A stretch of 64,000 nucleotides of DNA from Emticicia sp051209875 (GTDB lineage: Bacteria > Bacteroidota > Bacteroidia > Cytophagales > Spirosomataceae). Below, one piece after another: positions 24,434-33,394 of this stretch. A program made the translations under genes and the position numbers. The stretch spans positions 1-64,000 of the forward strand of contig NZ_JBNTQY010000002.1 of the NCBI RefSeq assembly GCF_051209875.1, given 5' to 3'. How positions within the stretch are numbered: position 1 is the stretch's first letter; every line of letters begins with the position of its first letter. The notes beneath the pieces were generated by a model. The model was not told the origin of the DNA. It made no database searches and saw only the letters and a program-made list of their open reading frames with translations.

Positions 24434-25810
24434 TCACGCTTTGTTTTTAGCAAGTGGTAACAAAACTTTAATGACTGTTTCAGAGTTTTCAGTCGAAAAA
24501 ATTTCAATCAAACCTTTATGAGATTTTACAATTCGTTCTACGATTGATAAACCGATACCGTAGCCTTTTACTCTCGAAGTATTATTAGCTCGATAAAATG
24601 GCTCAAAAATATAGGGCAAATCTTTGACAGTAATACCTTTACCATTATTCGAAAATGATATTTGAATATACTGCTTGATGGTGGTGTAAGTAACTTTTAT
24701 TAAGTTATTATAGGAAAACTTACACCCATTTTCCATGAGATTGATGAAAGTTGTTTTTAGTAAATAAGGATTTCCAACTACAAGCAATTCGTTCTCTTCA
24801 ATCAAATCTTTCTCAACATCAATGATAATCCTATACTGAATGTTATTGTTGATTAACTCTTCACGGGCATCAAATAATATTTCATCAATTCGGACATCTA
24901 CCAATAAATTAGAAGTTGAAGAATGATTAACTCTTGATAATTCGAGTAGGGAATCAGATAAATCACCTAATTCTTTGAGGTCTTCATGGACTGATGTTAG
25001 GGTTTGTTGATATTCTTTGATACTCCTTTGTCGCATGAGGCTGACTTCAATTTGTGATACCATCTTCATCAATGGATTCTTTAACTCATGTGAAAAATTT
25101 GAAATAAAAGTTTGTTGGAGCTTAAAAGCCTGTTGTATTCGGTCGAGAAGGCTATTGAAATTGATTGCCAGTTTATCAATTTCATCATTGGATTGAATAT
25201 TGATTCGTTTATCTAAATTTTGAGGGTAAATAGAATCTATTTCATTTATAATGTGTGTCACAGGCTGAAGAATTTTACCTGAAAACAACCAGCCAATAAC
25301 ACCTACAACTCCTAAAACAATAAAATATAAACCAAATAATGTATTTCGTAAGCTACTAAGTCTTTTGATTCCTTCATTATCTACAGCTCCAGCTATTACC
25401 ACCACGTTATTATAATCATCTTTGTAAGTAAGTCCAATTATTTTAAACTGAGATTGTTTAAATTTTAGTTTATTCTCAATTCTAATATTATTTAAAAGCT
25501 TTTGGTCAATCTGAAAGTTGATAGTATCGTTATTGGTATATACTTCTTTGTTAAGATGGTTATAAATTGTAATATTTTCTTTGAAAAGTATGTCTTTGTT
25601 GGCTTTATCAATTCGCTTTAATAAAGTTGAATCAACTTCTTTAACCGTTACAAATAACTCAGCTGTCGTGATGGCTTTTTGTTTGAGACGATTATAGAAT
25701 TCTTCTTCATTCGCATTATATCTGAGCCAATAAAGTACTGCAAAGGCAACAAATAATATACCTGATACTGTAATGATAAACAATATGGTTATTTTATTTC
25801 TTAACGGCAT
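24434..25810 (-). CDS. Sensor histidine kinase
   Basis: 458 residues with two spans (about 7-29 and 150-175), a periplasmic domain, a HAMP linker, HisKA with FSHELKNPLMKM (the usual R-T after the E is K-N here), and an HATPase_c domain with G-box GYGIGLSIV. The sensor domain resembles that of the kinase at 22332. It is 5 bp downstream of its response regulator. The signal is unknown, likely envelope or metal stress. Confidence 0.87.
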   Translation of the reverse strand: MPLRNKITILFIITVSGILFVAFAVLYWLRYNANEEEFYNRLKQKAITTAELFVTVKEVDSTLLKRIDKANKDILFKENITIYNHLNKEVYTNNDTINFQIDQKLLNNIRIENKLKFKQSQFKIIGLTYKDDYNNVVVIAGAVDNEGIKRLSSLRNTLFGLYFIVLGVVGVIGWLFSGKILQPVTHIINEIDSIYPQNLDKRINIQSNDEIDKLAINFNSLLDRIQQAFKLQQTFISNFSHELKNPLMKMVSQIEVSLMRQRSIKEYQQTLTSVHEDLKELGDLSDSLLELSRVNHSSTSNLLVDVRIDEILFDAREELINNNIQYRIIIDVEKDLIEENELLVVGNPYLLKTTFINLMENGCKFSYNNLIKVTYTTIKQYIQISFSNNGKGITVKDLPYIFEPFYRANNTSRVKGYGIGLSIVERIVKSHKGLIEIFSTENSETVIKVLLPLAKNKA

Positions 25811-25814
25811 TGTA

Positions 25815-26501
25815 TTATCGTTTCATGACATAACCCATTCCATACATTGTATGAATTATTTTATTAGGAAAATCAGGAGCATCCACCTTCTTTCGAAGCA
25901 GGTTCATAAATACTTCAACAACATTGGTAGTGACATCAGAATCCATACCCCAAACTTTATCTAATAACTCCTCTTTAGACATTACCCTACCTTGATTTTT
26001 TATCAAGCATTCCAAAAGATTAAACTCCCGTGCCGTTAGGTTGATTACAAGGTCTTTTCTTTTAACAATCTTCGTATCAAGATTAAGTTCTAAATCTTCA
26101 AACTTTAGTTTTTTGTAGCTAATCTGCAACCCGTCGAAGATTGTCATTCTTTTAATTGCAACCTTTATTCGTGCAATTAGTTCTTTTAACTCAAAAGGTT
26201 TTACCAAATAATCATCTGCACCTAAATCAAATGCTTCTAATTTATCGTCAAGTGTTCCAAGGGCGGTGAGCATGATGATTGGCGTTTGAATGTCCAATTC
26301 TCTTATTTCTTTAGCAATTTCAAAGCCATTTTTGATGGGCAAAATTATATCAGTAATGATTACATCATACTGATTTTTTTTGGCAAGTCGGCTACCCACA
26401 TCTCCATCGTATGCAATATCAACACCGAAACCATTTTCCTCAAGACCCTGTTTCAGAGAAAGCAATGTTTTGGGCTCATCTTCAATTAATAATATTTTCA
26501 T
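25815..26501 (-). CDS. OmpR-family response regulator
   Basis: 228 residues from the ATG at 26501 (MKILLIEDEPK). A longer in-frame reading from 26537 would start inside a hairpin and has no typical receiver start. The receiver Asp lies in VIITDIILPIKNGFE. The C-terminal winged helix holds LTAREFNLLECLIKNQG and FMNLLRKKVDAP. It is immediately followed by its kinase. Confidence 0.9.
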   Translation of the reverse strand: MKILLIEDEPKTLLSLKQGLEENGFGVDIAYDGDVGSRLAKKNQYDVIITDIILPIKNGFEIAKEIRELDIQTPIIMLTALGTLDDKLEAFDLGADDYLVKPFELKELIARIKVAIKRMTIFDGLQISYKKLKFEDLELNLDTKIVKRKDLVINLTAREFNLLECLIKNQGRVMSKEELLDKVWGMDSDVTTNVVEVFMNLLRKKVDAPDFPNKIIHTMYGMGYVMKR

Positions 26502-26504
26502 ATA

Positions 26505-26537
26505 TAAAAAATGAGTGCCACAGCCCGCAGCACTCAT
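26505..26537 (-). terminator. Intrinsic-terminator-like hairpin in the response regulator leader
   Basis: On the minus strand ATGAGTGC (26537-26530) and GCACTCAT (26518-26511) form an 8-bp stem with a GC-rich loop, then TTTTTT, ending 3 bp before the ATG at 26501. Placed between promoter and gene, it could attenuate transcription of the two-component operon. It is a candidate regulatory element. Confidence 0.55.
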
Positions 26538-26777
26538 AAAAAACCCTACAACTTTAGACTATGATGAACAGACTGTAAAACGAATGTAATGCTTAATTCT
26601 TAAAAACTGCTGAAAACGTGTATTTTATTCGTCATTATCATTTATTTATCTGAATATTCTTTATTGAACTACCTTAAGCAATTATTATTTCTAATCTGGA
26701 CCAATTGAATTATTTAAAAAAGAAAATTATCCACCTACTGACGTGAATCATCCATTTTAGTACGTTTTAAGTTGCCA

Positions 26778-26785
26778 TACCTTTG
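26778..26785 (+). promoter_or_regulatory. -7 box for the AhpD-like gene
   Basis: TACCTTTG matches TAnnTTTG, 34 bp before the ATG at 26820. The rest of the divergent 318-bp gap shows no other gene. Confidence 0.5.
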
Positions 26786-26819
26786 TAGCATCAAAAACGA
26801 TAAACAATTAAAACAAAAA

Positions 26820-27353
26820 ATGATGAATTCTTTTAAAGTTCCTACTAAAAACCAAGTAGCTCCCGCTAACCAAGAAATTTTTGATAATCTTCAACAAGCT
26901 TTGGGTTTTGTACCTAATTTGTATGCAACAATTGCTTATTCAGATAATGGATTAGTCCGATTTTTAGCTTATCAAAATGCCAAAACTTCATTGAGCAACA
27001 AAGAAAAAGAGGCAGTAAACTTAATAGTTAGTCAAGTGAATGGCTGTATTTATTGCCAAAGTGCTCATTTGGTTTTAGGTAAAATGAATGGCTTTTCAGA
27101 TGAACAACTGCTTGATATTAGAAACGCAAAAAGTAGTAATGTCAAATTGAACGCTTTGGTACAATTAGCTGCTGATATTACTAAAAACCGAGGGAATGCA
27201 AATGATGATTTGGTTGATGAATTTTTTGCACAAGGCTATACCAACGAAAATCTGGTTGACTTGATTTTGCAAATCTCTGACAAAACCGCCATGAATTATT
27301 TGCATAATCTTACCAAAGTTCCAGTAGATTTCCCTTTGGCAGCAAGTTTGTAA
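26820..27353 (+). CDS. Carboxymuconolactone decarboxylase / AhpD-like protein
   Basis: 177 residues from ATG-ATG at 26820; the extra upstream frame lies over the promoter. The core motif CIYCQSAH (Cys-X2-Cys plus His) matches AhpD-type peroxidase-linked reductants. The preceding helix (KEKEAVNLIVSQVNGC) is typical. Likely acts in peroxide or thiol redox defence in the cytoplasm. It is divergent from the two-component system and followed by a strong terminator. Confidence 0.8.
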   Translation: MMNSFKVPTKNQVAPANQEIFDNLQQALGFVPNLYATIAYSDNGLVRFLAYQNAKTSLSNKEKEAVNLIVSQVNGCIYCQSAHLVLGKMNGFSDEQLLDIRNAKSSNVKLNALVQLAADITKNRGNANDDLVDEFFAQGYTNENLVDLILQISDKTAMNYLHNLTKVPVDFPLAASL

Positions 27354-27381
27354 GTTTAAAGATGATGTTGTAAAAAATGAG

Positions 27382-27460
27382 AGCAAACGCCTAAGAATTT
27401 ATTTTTTCTACAAAAGTTTCGTCTTTTTGGGATTATTACAAATCTTAGGTGTTTGCTTTA
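27382..27460 (+). terminator. Intrinsic terminator after the AhpD-like gene
   Basis: AGCAAACGCCTAAGA (27382-27396) pairs with TCTTAGGTGTTTGCT (27443-27457), one G-U pair, with a 46-base T-rich loop and a T-rich tail. It separates the gene from the GNAT operon. Confidence 0.6.
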
Positions 27461-27530
27461 TAAAAGAACCAAAATATTTCCGCATTTTACTTACACATAA
27501 ATTTAATACTGGCAATTTTAATTAAAAAAA

Positions 27531-28007
27531 ATGAATTCAACTTTGTATGAAAAGTTATTGATAAGACGGTGGAACGAATCTGAGGCAGTTCCTTATGATT
27601 TATTGTTGCTTGCCGATGATACCATTATAGCTATTGATAAATATCTTGAAAATGGAGAATTATTTGTAACTGACATAGAAGGTAAAATTATCGCAGCTTT
27701 TATATTAAAAGTGGAAAATAAAGAAACTATTGAAATAAAGAACATAGCAGTTTCAAAAGAGTTTCAAGGTAAAGGTATAGGGTCAATTTTACTGAAATAC
27801 ATTGCAGAAAATGTAAAGAATCGAGGTTTTAAAAATTTACTTGTTGGTACTTGCGACCAATGTTTTAATGAAATTGAGTTTTACAAAAAATCAGGCTTTG
27901 AAGATTTTAAAATTCGTAAAGACTTTTTTATAAACAATTACAACGAGCCAATTTATGAAAAAGACAAACAAATATTTGATATGATTGTATTAAAAAAAAC
28001 GTTTTAA
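27531..28007 (+). CDS. GNAT-family N-acetyltransferase
   Basis: 158 residues. Motif A is VSKEFQGKGIGSILLKYI (Q-G-x-G-I-G pyrophosphate loop), with the beta4 strand KETIEIKNIAV before it and a YKKSGFED C-terminal motif. It would acetylate an amine of unknown kind. A DUF1348 gene starts 1 bp after its stop, so the two are co-transcribed. Confidence 0.8.
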   Translation: MNSTLYEKLLIRRWNESEAVPYDLLLLADDTIIAIDKYLENGELFVTDIEGKIIAAFILKVENKETIEIKNIAVSKEFQGKGIGSILLKYIAENVKNRGFKNLLVGTCDQCFNEIEFYKKSGFEDFKIRKDFFINNYNEPIYEKDKQIFDMIVLKKTF

Positions 28008-28008
28008 A

Positions 28009-28494
28009 ATGGAAAATACAAGACCTCCCCTCCCACCATTCACAATGGAAACAGCCTTACAAAAAGTTCAAATGGCAGAAGATGCTTGGAATAGCCAAGA
28101 CCCTGAACGTGTTTCGTTGGCTTATACTATAGATTCTGAATGGAGAAATCGTACAGAATTCATTAATGGTCGTGCAGAAATAAAAGCATTTTTAACACGT
28201 AAATGGCAAAATGAGTTAAATTATAAACTAAAAAAGGAACTTTGGGGCTTTCGGGAAAACCGCATGGCAGTAAGATTTGAGTATGAATATCAAAACACTG
28301 AAGGGCAATGGTTTAGGGCTTATGGCAACGAATTATGGGAGTTTGACGAAAATGGATTGATGCGGAAACGCTTTGCAAGTATTAATGATTTGGCAATAAA
28401 CGAATCTGATAGAAAATTATATACTCAGGGGGATTCAATTGTATTGCCAGACGAATATGGTGATTCTCTTTGGGATCCTGTTTTGGCACAATAA
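28009..28494 (+). CDS. DUF1348 (SnoaL/NTF2-like) protein
   Basis: 161 residues. MAEDAWNSQDPERVSLAYT and SEWRNRTEFINGRAEIKAFL, FRENRMAVRFEYEY and ELWEFDENGLMRKR match the DUF1348 nuclear-transport-factor-2-like fold. The family is uncharacterised in detail. Small-molecule binding or isomerase-type use is typical of the fold. Immediately downstream is the GNAT gene and then the broken PPOX gene, a common companion set in Bacteroidota. Confidence 0.82.
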   Translation: MENTRPPLPPFTMETALQKVQMAEDAWNSQDPERVSLAYTIDSEWRNRTEFINGRAEIKAFLTRKWQNELNYKLKKELWGFRENRMAVRFEYEYQNTEGQWFRAYGNELWEFDENGLMRKRFASINDLAINESDRKLYTQGDSIVLPDEYGDSLWDPVLAQ

Positions 28495-28522
28495 ACGAAT
28501 TTTAAGAGTCAAAAAAATGGTT

Positions 28523-29083
28523 ATGAATTTTACAGAAACTATGATTTAGCCCAGCAGTGAAACAAATACAAGAAAAATTTGGAAGTAGGCCAGCTTATGC
28601 TCGCATGGAGTTGAATACAATTTATGACGGCTTAATTGATAACGAAAAAGATTTTATTAGCCAAAGTAAATGTCTACCTCGGGTGAAAACGGTTTTCCCA
28701 ATATTCAACACCGTGGTGGACCAAAAGGATTTTTGATGGTTTTAGTTGAAAAACATGTTGGATTTATTGATTTTGGGGGTAATATTCAGTACGTTTCTGT
28801 TGGCAATTTATCAACAAACAATAAATTTGCCTTGTTTTTAATTGATTATCCACGAAAAAAAAGGCTAAAAATCTAGGCAAAGGTATCAATGATAGAACTC
28901 GAAAGTGTACCAAATTTATTTCAATTGCTTGATTTGGAAAATTATAAATTTCTACTTGAACGAATTATTGTTTTTGAGATAGTAGCCTTTGATTGGAATT
29001 GTCACCAATACATTACTTCTAGTTATACCCTTCCAGAAATGGAAGAGTTTTTAACATCACAAAAAGTATATATTGCAAAATAG
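28523..29083 (+). pseudogene. Pyridoxamine 5'-phosphate oxidase-related FMN-binding protein, frameshifted
   Basis: Fragments of one gene in different frames: MNFTETM from 28523, then VKQIQEKFGSRPAYARMELN in another frame, then MSTSGENGFPNIQHRGGPKG from 28670, and finally IVFEIVAFDWNCHQYIT near 28960-29020. Together they rebuild a normal PPOX-related protein of about 180 residues. At least three frame breaks lie near 28543, 28668 and 28875. It is probably non-functional. Confidence 0.8.
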
Positions 29084-29125
29084 AGGCTGAAATAAAGAAA
29101 CTCAAAGCATAGATAAATACTAAAA

Positions 29126-30007
29126 ATGCTCAACCAAAATACCTTCACTTTAATAAATCCACAAAATGAAAATCTTGCCTTCAAACTTTTTGCGTTTGAG
29201 AGTAATAGCCATTTCGACCATATTCAAAGGCTTAACTATTATTCAATTATTTGGTTACAGAAAGGCTCAGGCACTCTAAAAGTAGATTTTTCGGAATATA
29301 GTTTTTCAGAAGGAAATCTATTTACATTTGCACCATATCAGCCATTTATGCTACAAGAAAAAGAAAAAATTGAAGGAATTGTTTTAAACTTTCATCCTGA
29401 TTTTTTTTGTATTCACAAACACCAACCAGAAGTGGCTTGTAATGGTGTACTATTCAATAATATTTATCAACCACCATTTGTGCAGGTCGATGATGTTAGT
29501 GCAGAAACTTTTAAAATGATAGTTGGTCAAATAAAAAATGAGATGCAAAATCTTGCTTTGGCACAATATGAGGTGTTAGTTTCTTATTTGAAAATTTTCT
29601 TAATCACAGCCTCTCGTCTTAAAACCGCTCAGAATACAGAAATAGGTAAAGCATTTCCAGAGAGTAAAGAACCATTTATTCTGCAAAATTTAAAGAATTT
29701 TATTGAATTGCATTTTAAAACCAAGCATTCAGCAAGCGATTATGCCAATTTGCTTAATATTACACCAAAGGCTTTAGGGAAAATTACGAAGTCTCATTTC
29801 AACAAAACCCTAACGGACTTAATCTCTGAAAGGATTATAATTGAAGCAAAACGAGAACTTTATTTAACTAATAAATCAGTCAAAGAAATTGCCTATACTT
29901 TGGGCTATGAAGATGAACATTATTTTAGTCGATTTTTTAAAAATAATGCTGATATTTCACAACAAACATATCGAGATACTGTAGGATTTGCGAGAGCAAT
30001 GGCGTAA
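29126..30007 (+). CDS. AraC-family transcriptional regulator
   Basis: 293 residues. N-terminal cupin-like sensor (1-180), with LQKGSGTLKVDFSEY and FAPYQPFML. C-terminal two-HTH AraC domain with SASDYANLLNITPKALGKIT and SVKEIAYTLGYEDEHYFSRF. It probably controls the neighbouring acetyltransferase/DUF1348 genes or an unlinked target. The following 446 bp to the msrA promoter (30008-30448) hold no gene and show only AT-rich sequence. Confidence 0.87.
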   Translation: MLNQNTFTLINPQNENLAFKLFAFESNSHFDHIQRLNYYSIIWLQKGSGTLKVDFSEYSFSEGNLFTFAPYQPFMLQEKEKIEGIVLNFHPDFFCIHKHQPEVACNGVLFNNIYQPPFVQVDDVSAETFKMIVGQIKNEMQNLALAQYEVLVSYLKIFLITASRLKTAQNTEIGKAFPESKEPFILQNLKNFIELHFKTKHSASDYANLLNITPKALGKITKSHFNKTLTDLISERIIIEAKRELYLTNKSVKEIAYTLGYEDEHYFSRFFKNNADISQQTYRDTVGFARAMA

Positions 30008-30429
30008 ATTTTATTAAAGAGTGGTAATATTTCAATTCATTCAAGATATGTTGTTATTTTAATCAAATAATATTCTATGCCATTTTGTGTCTATTTTATG
30101 AATTATATTTTGATAAAATATTAAAAGCGGAACTATCATAACCACTATACTTTATGTAAATGAAGAATCTTTTAAGCGAATTGAAATTCAAACAAACAAC
30201 CCTACTAAATACTATATTATTTAAGACTCAAAAATTAACACAAGTATCTGGATAAGCCCTATTAGAAATCACTCAAGGATTATCATAAAAAAAATGTTCA
30301 ATTATTGCTTTTACACAAATCAATAACTATCAAATTACCGGGGCAAATAGTATTAAATCAATTTTATAAACCATTGACTAGTGGTTAAATGATTTGTTTT
30401 TTACATTAAACTGTCATTTAGCTGACTTT

Positions 30430-30456
30430 TTGGCAATTTAGATAGACCTACCTTTG
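30430..30456 (+). promoter_or_regulatory. msrAB promoter
   Basis: A TTG at 30430-30432 and the -7 box TACCTTTG at 30449-30456 are 16 bp apart, close to the Bacteroidota pattern. The ATG of msrA is 28 bp downstream. Confidence 0.5.
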
Positions 30457-30483
30457 AGCCATACAAATAAGAAATCTAAAAAA

Positions 30484-31122
30484 ATGAAAAATTTAATTAA
30501 AATTTTGTTCTCTTTATTAATGTTTGGGACATTACAGATGAATGCTCAAACCAAGCCTGTATCTTTGACTCCGCCAAAAGGCAAAGCGATTGCGGTTTTT
30601 GCCGAAGGCTGTTTTTGGTGTAGTGAGCATATCTTTGAAGCAGTAGTTGGTGTTGATGATGCTGTTTCGGGTTATTCGGGTGGAAAAACAAACAGGCCAA
30701 CCTACCAAGAGGTAGGTAGTGAAGTTACTGGACATGCAGAAGCTGTGTTAGTATATTATGACCCACAAAAAGTGAGTTATGAGGAGTTGGTAAAAGTCTT
30801 TTTCAGTTCGCACGACCCAACTACTCCCAACCAACAAGGACCAGATAGAGGCTCTTCTTATCGCTCCATAGTTTTTTATCAAAATGATGAAGAGAAGTCA
30901 ATTATAGAAAAGGAAATTGCTGTTGTCAGTCAATCAAAAAGGTTTAAAAACAAAGTTGTAACTGAGGTTTTGCCACTGAAGGTTTTCTTTAAAGCAGAAG
31001 ATTATCACCAAAATTACATTGAACTACACCCTGATAATCCGTATGTTAGAGGAGTATCAATTCCACGTTTTGAAATGTTTAAAAAAGTTTACAAAGGAAA
31101 ATTAAAACAAGAAAAATCATGA
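30484..31122 (+). CDS. msrA: Exported peptide methionine sulfoxide reductase MsrA
   Basis: 212 residues from the ATG at 30484. A signal peptide (LIKILFSLLMFGTLQMNAQ) points to an exported protein. The active-site motif GCFWC is at about residue 43-47, with EAVVGVDDAVSGYSGG. Reduces S-methionine sulfoxide in periplasmic proteins. Only the catalytic Cys and the following motif Cys are evident. Resolving electrons probably come from a membrane thioredoxin-like donor. Overlaps msrB by 4 bp. Confidence 0.92.
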   Translation: MKNLIKILFSLLMFGTLQMNAQTKPVSLTPPKGKAIAVFAEGCFWCSEHIFEAVVGVDDAVSGYSGGKTNRPTYQEVGSEVTGHAEAVLVYYDPQKVSYEELVKVFFSSHDPTTPNQQGPDRGSSYRSIVFYQNDEEKSIIEKEIAVVSQSKRFKNKVVTEVLPLKVFFKAEDYHQNYIELHPDNPYVRGVSIPRFEMFKKVYKGKLKQEKS

Positions 31123-31628
31123 AAAAGAATGTCATTCAATATTCAATTTTAGTCGGAATCGTGCTAATTTTGAGTTCAATGCGACTCCAAAAAACAACGA
31201 ATGAAGACCCAAAACTTTCTTTAGAGGACAAATCCTTAGTAAAAGTAGTAAAAACTGAAAGTGAGTGGAAGAAGTTGCTTTCGCCTAATCAATTCTATAT
31301 TTTAAGACAAAAAGGAACAGAAACCCCGTTCCAAAATGCTTATCATAATAATCATGAAAAGGGGAATTATTTTTGTGCTGGGTGTCATTTACCACTTTTT
31401 TCCTCTAAAACAAAATTTGAGTCGGGTACTGGTTGGCCAAGTTTCTATGCTCCAATTGACAAAAAAAACGTAACAGAAGGAGTTGATAACAGTCATGGAA
31501 TGGTAAGAGGTGAAATAACTTGCACCCGTTGTGGCGGGCATTTAGGGCACGTTTTTGATGATGGTCCAAAGCCAACAGGTTTGCGTTATTGCATGAACTC
31601 AGCTTCCCTTATTTTTCAGAAGCAATGA
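31119..31628 (+). CDS. msrB: Exported peptide methionine sulfoxide reductase MsrB
   Basis: 169 residues. N-terminal signal/anchor (VIQYSILVGIVLILSSM). The zinc Cys pairs are CAGC and CTRC. The catalytic Cys is in GLRYCMNSASL, preceded by GHLGHVFDDGPKPTG. Reduces R-methionine sulfoxide, complementing MsrA in the periplasm. The start overlaps the msrA stop as ATGA, so both are made from one mRNA. Confidence 0.93.
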   Translation: MKKNVIQYSILVGIVLILSSMRLQKTTNEDPKLSLEDKSLVKVVKTESEWKKLLSPNQFYILRQKGTETPFQNAYHNNHEKGNYFCAGCHLPLFSSKTKFESGTGWPSFYAPIDKKNVTEGVDNSHGMVRGEITCTRCGGHLGHVFDDGPKPTGLRYCMNSASLIFQKQ

Positions 31629-31636
31629 TTTAATAG

Positions 31637-31678
31637 AGACCGTTGTATCCTAATTTTTTTTATAGTATTCAACGGTCT
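31637..31678. terminator. Bidirectional terminator between msrB and the TPR gene
   Basis: AGACCGTTG (31637-31645) and CAACGGTCT (31670-31678) pair, extended inward with two mismatches to about 16 bp. A T-rich loop and tails lie on both sides. The flanking genes converge here. Confidence 0.65.
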
Positions 31679-31686
31679 TTATTTAT

Positions 31687-33216
31687 TCAATCAACTAATT
31701 TTGAATAATTTTCAGCCTCTAAAATATCTTCTGGCGAGGCATTCGATTTATCAACGTGCTGAAGATATTGTTGATAGTTTTGTTGTACCGTTTTTCTTTC
31801 AGTTTCTGGTAAATATAATCTTTGAACTCTTGCTAACCACAGAAAACCTTTTGAATAATTAGGATATTGTTTGGTTAATTTTTCAAAATTTTGATAGGAA
31901 GCTTTTAGAAAACCTCTATTGTTTTTATTATTTTGATAGGCAAAATAATAACTCCTACCCGTACTAAAATAGTTTGCATAATTTATTTTATGATATTTTT
32001 TAAGCTCATAGTTTTGTGACAATTCAAAAAACTTTGCTGCTGTTTTGTAATTTTTTTCCCAGTTAAAATACGCACGTCCAGTTTCATAAAAATAGTTTTT
32101 TGTAGAATCTTTATAGCATAAAGCCTCCAATATTTGAATTACTTCAGTTTTTGATTGACTGGTATTTATTTTTGAAAAAACCTGATACATTCGCTCTAAA
32201 TCTTCATTCTGGGCGAATGATTTATCAATTTTAGTCAAATAGCTTTTCCAAAAGCTATACGCCTTTGTGGGTTGATTTATCGCTTTATTACCATAGGTCA
32301 AAGCCATTATTCGCTCTACATCTGGGTCATTAATAAGGCTTGGTTTATCTTTAAAACTTTGATAAAGTTCGATAGTTTTTTTAAAATCATTTGCTAGAAA
32401 ATAATGTTTAAAACATTCAACCGAATCAGATAAACTTGTGTCGGCATATCTCAAATAATTATGGTAATGGTATGCTACAATATGTTCTTTTTTATCAGCC
32501 ATATAGAGTTTTGCCAATGCAAAATGAGCAGGTGCATAAGTAGAGTCTATAATTAATGCTTTCAAGAACTGTTCTCTTGCCAACCGTGGTTGGTCAAGAT
32601 TTCTATAAAGCAATCCTAAATGTGTATGAGTCACGAAATTATAAGACCCATAGGTTAAGGCTTTTTTATAGGCAGCAATTGCCGACTGAGTTTCTCGGTT
32701 AATGGCATGTGCATCACCTTTTATTAAATAATATAGCCCTTTTGTATTTGAACTAATCTTGGAATTTTGAGCGATCATTTCTAGTATTTTCAATGATTTA
32801 TGTCCATCTGATGTAGAAAATAGTGTATAGGCTTCTGCAATCCGAATCATAACTTCATAATCATTTCCTTTAGTTTTTCTAATTAACTCAGCAAAAAGGC
32901 TATCGGCTATTTTTGGTTGATTATAAGCTAAATGCACGGCAGCATATCCATAATCAGCCAATCGGAAGTTAGAATTATATGAATAGGCTTTTAAAAAAGC
33001 ATTTTCAGCTTTGGCAAACTGAGCTGAACGAAGATAAAAATAGCCTAAATAATAGGCATATTTGGCATTTTTTTCTTTTTCTAAAAGTTGTTTAAAAAGT
33101 TCTTCTGCTTTAGTGTATCGTCCTGATTCTAAATCCTTTAAAGCAGTTGAAAGGGTTTGAGCAACTGAATTGTTATACAATATGATGGTTAAAAGAACAA
33201 ATAAGATATACTTCAT
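31687..33216 (-). CDS. Tetratricopeptide repeat protein
   Basis: 509 residues. An N-terminal signal peptide (ILFVLLTIILYNNSVAQ) is followed by multiple TPR units, e.g. YAYYLGYFYLRSAQFAKAENAF and VTHTHLGLLYRNLDQPRLAREQF. Such exported repeat proteins serve as scaffolds. Expected location is the periplasm or the outer-membrane inner face. It is convergent with msrB and separated from a two-component system upstream by 178 bp. No specific partner could be named. Confidence 0.82.
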   Translation of the reverse strand: MKYILFVLLTIILYNNSVAQTLSTALKDLESGRYTKAEELFKQLLEKEKNAKYAYYLGYFYLRSAQFAKAENAFLKAYSYNSNFRLADYGYAAVHLAYNQPKIADSLFAELIRKTKGNDYEVMIRIAEAYTLFSTSDGHKSLKILEMIAQNSKISSNTKGLYYLIKGDAHAINRETQSAIAAYKKALTYGSYNFVTHTHLGLLYRNLDQPRLAREQFLKALIIDSTYAPAHFALAKLYMADKKEHIVAYHYHNYLRYADTSLSDSVECFKHYFLANDFKKTIELYQSFKDKPSLINDPDVERIMALTYGNKAINQPTKAYSFWKSYLTKIDKSFAQNEDLERMYQVFSKINTSQSKTEVIQILEALCYKDSTKNYFYETGRAYFNWEKNYKTAAKFFELSQNYELKKYHKINYANYFSTGRSYYFAYQNNKNNRGFLKASYQNFEKLTKQYPNYSKGFLWLARVQRLYLPETERKTVQQNYQQYLQHVDKSNASPEDILEAENYSKLVD

Positions 33217-33394
33217 GGCAAATTTTCTTTCGTAGAATTAATTTGCACAAAATTATGTCGCTATTTTTAGATACTCCTTAAAGACTTATTAGAATATAAT
33301 TAGAACCAATATCTAATGATTTTCTAATAGTTTATTTAGAAAGTTCTAATTTCTCAGTAATACATTTGTATTTATATAACATCACAATTATTGC

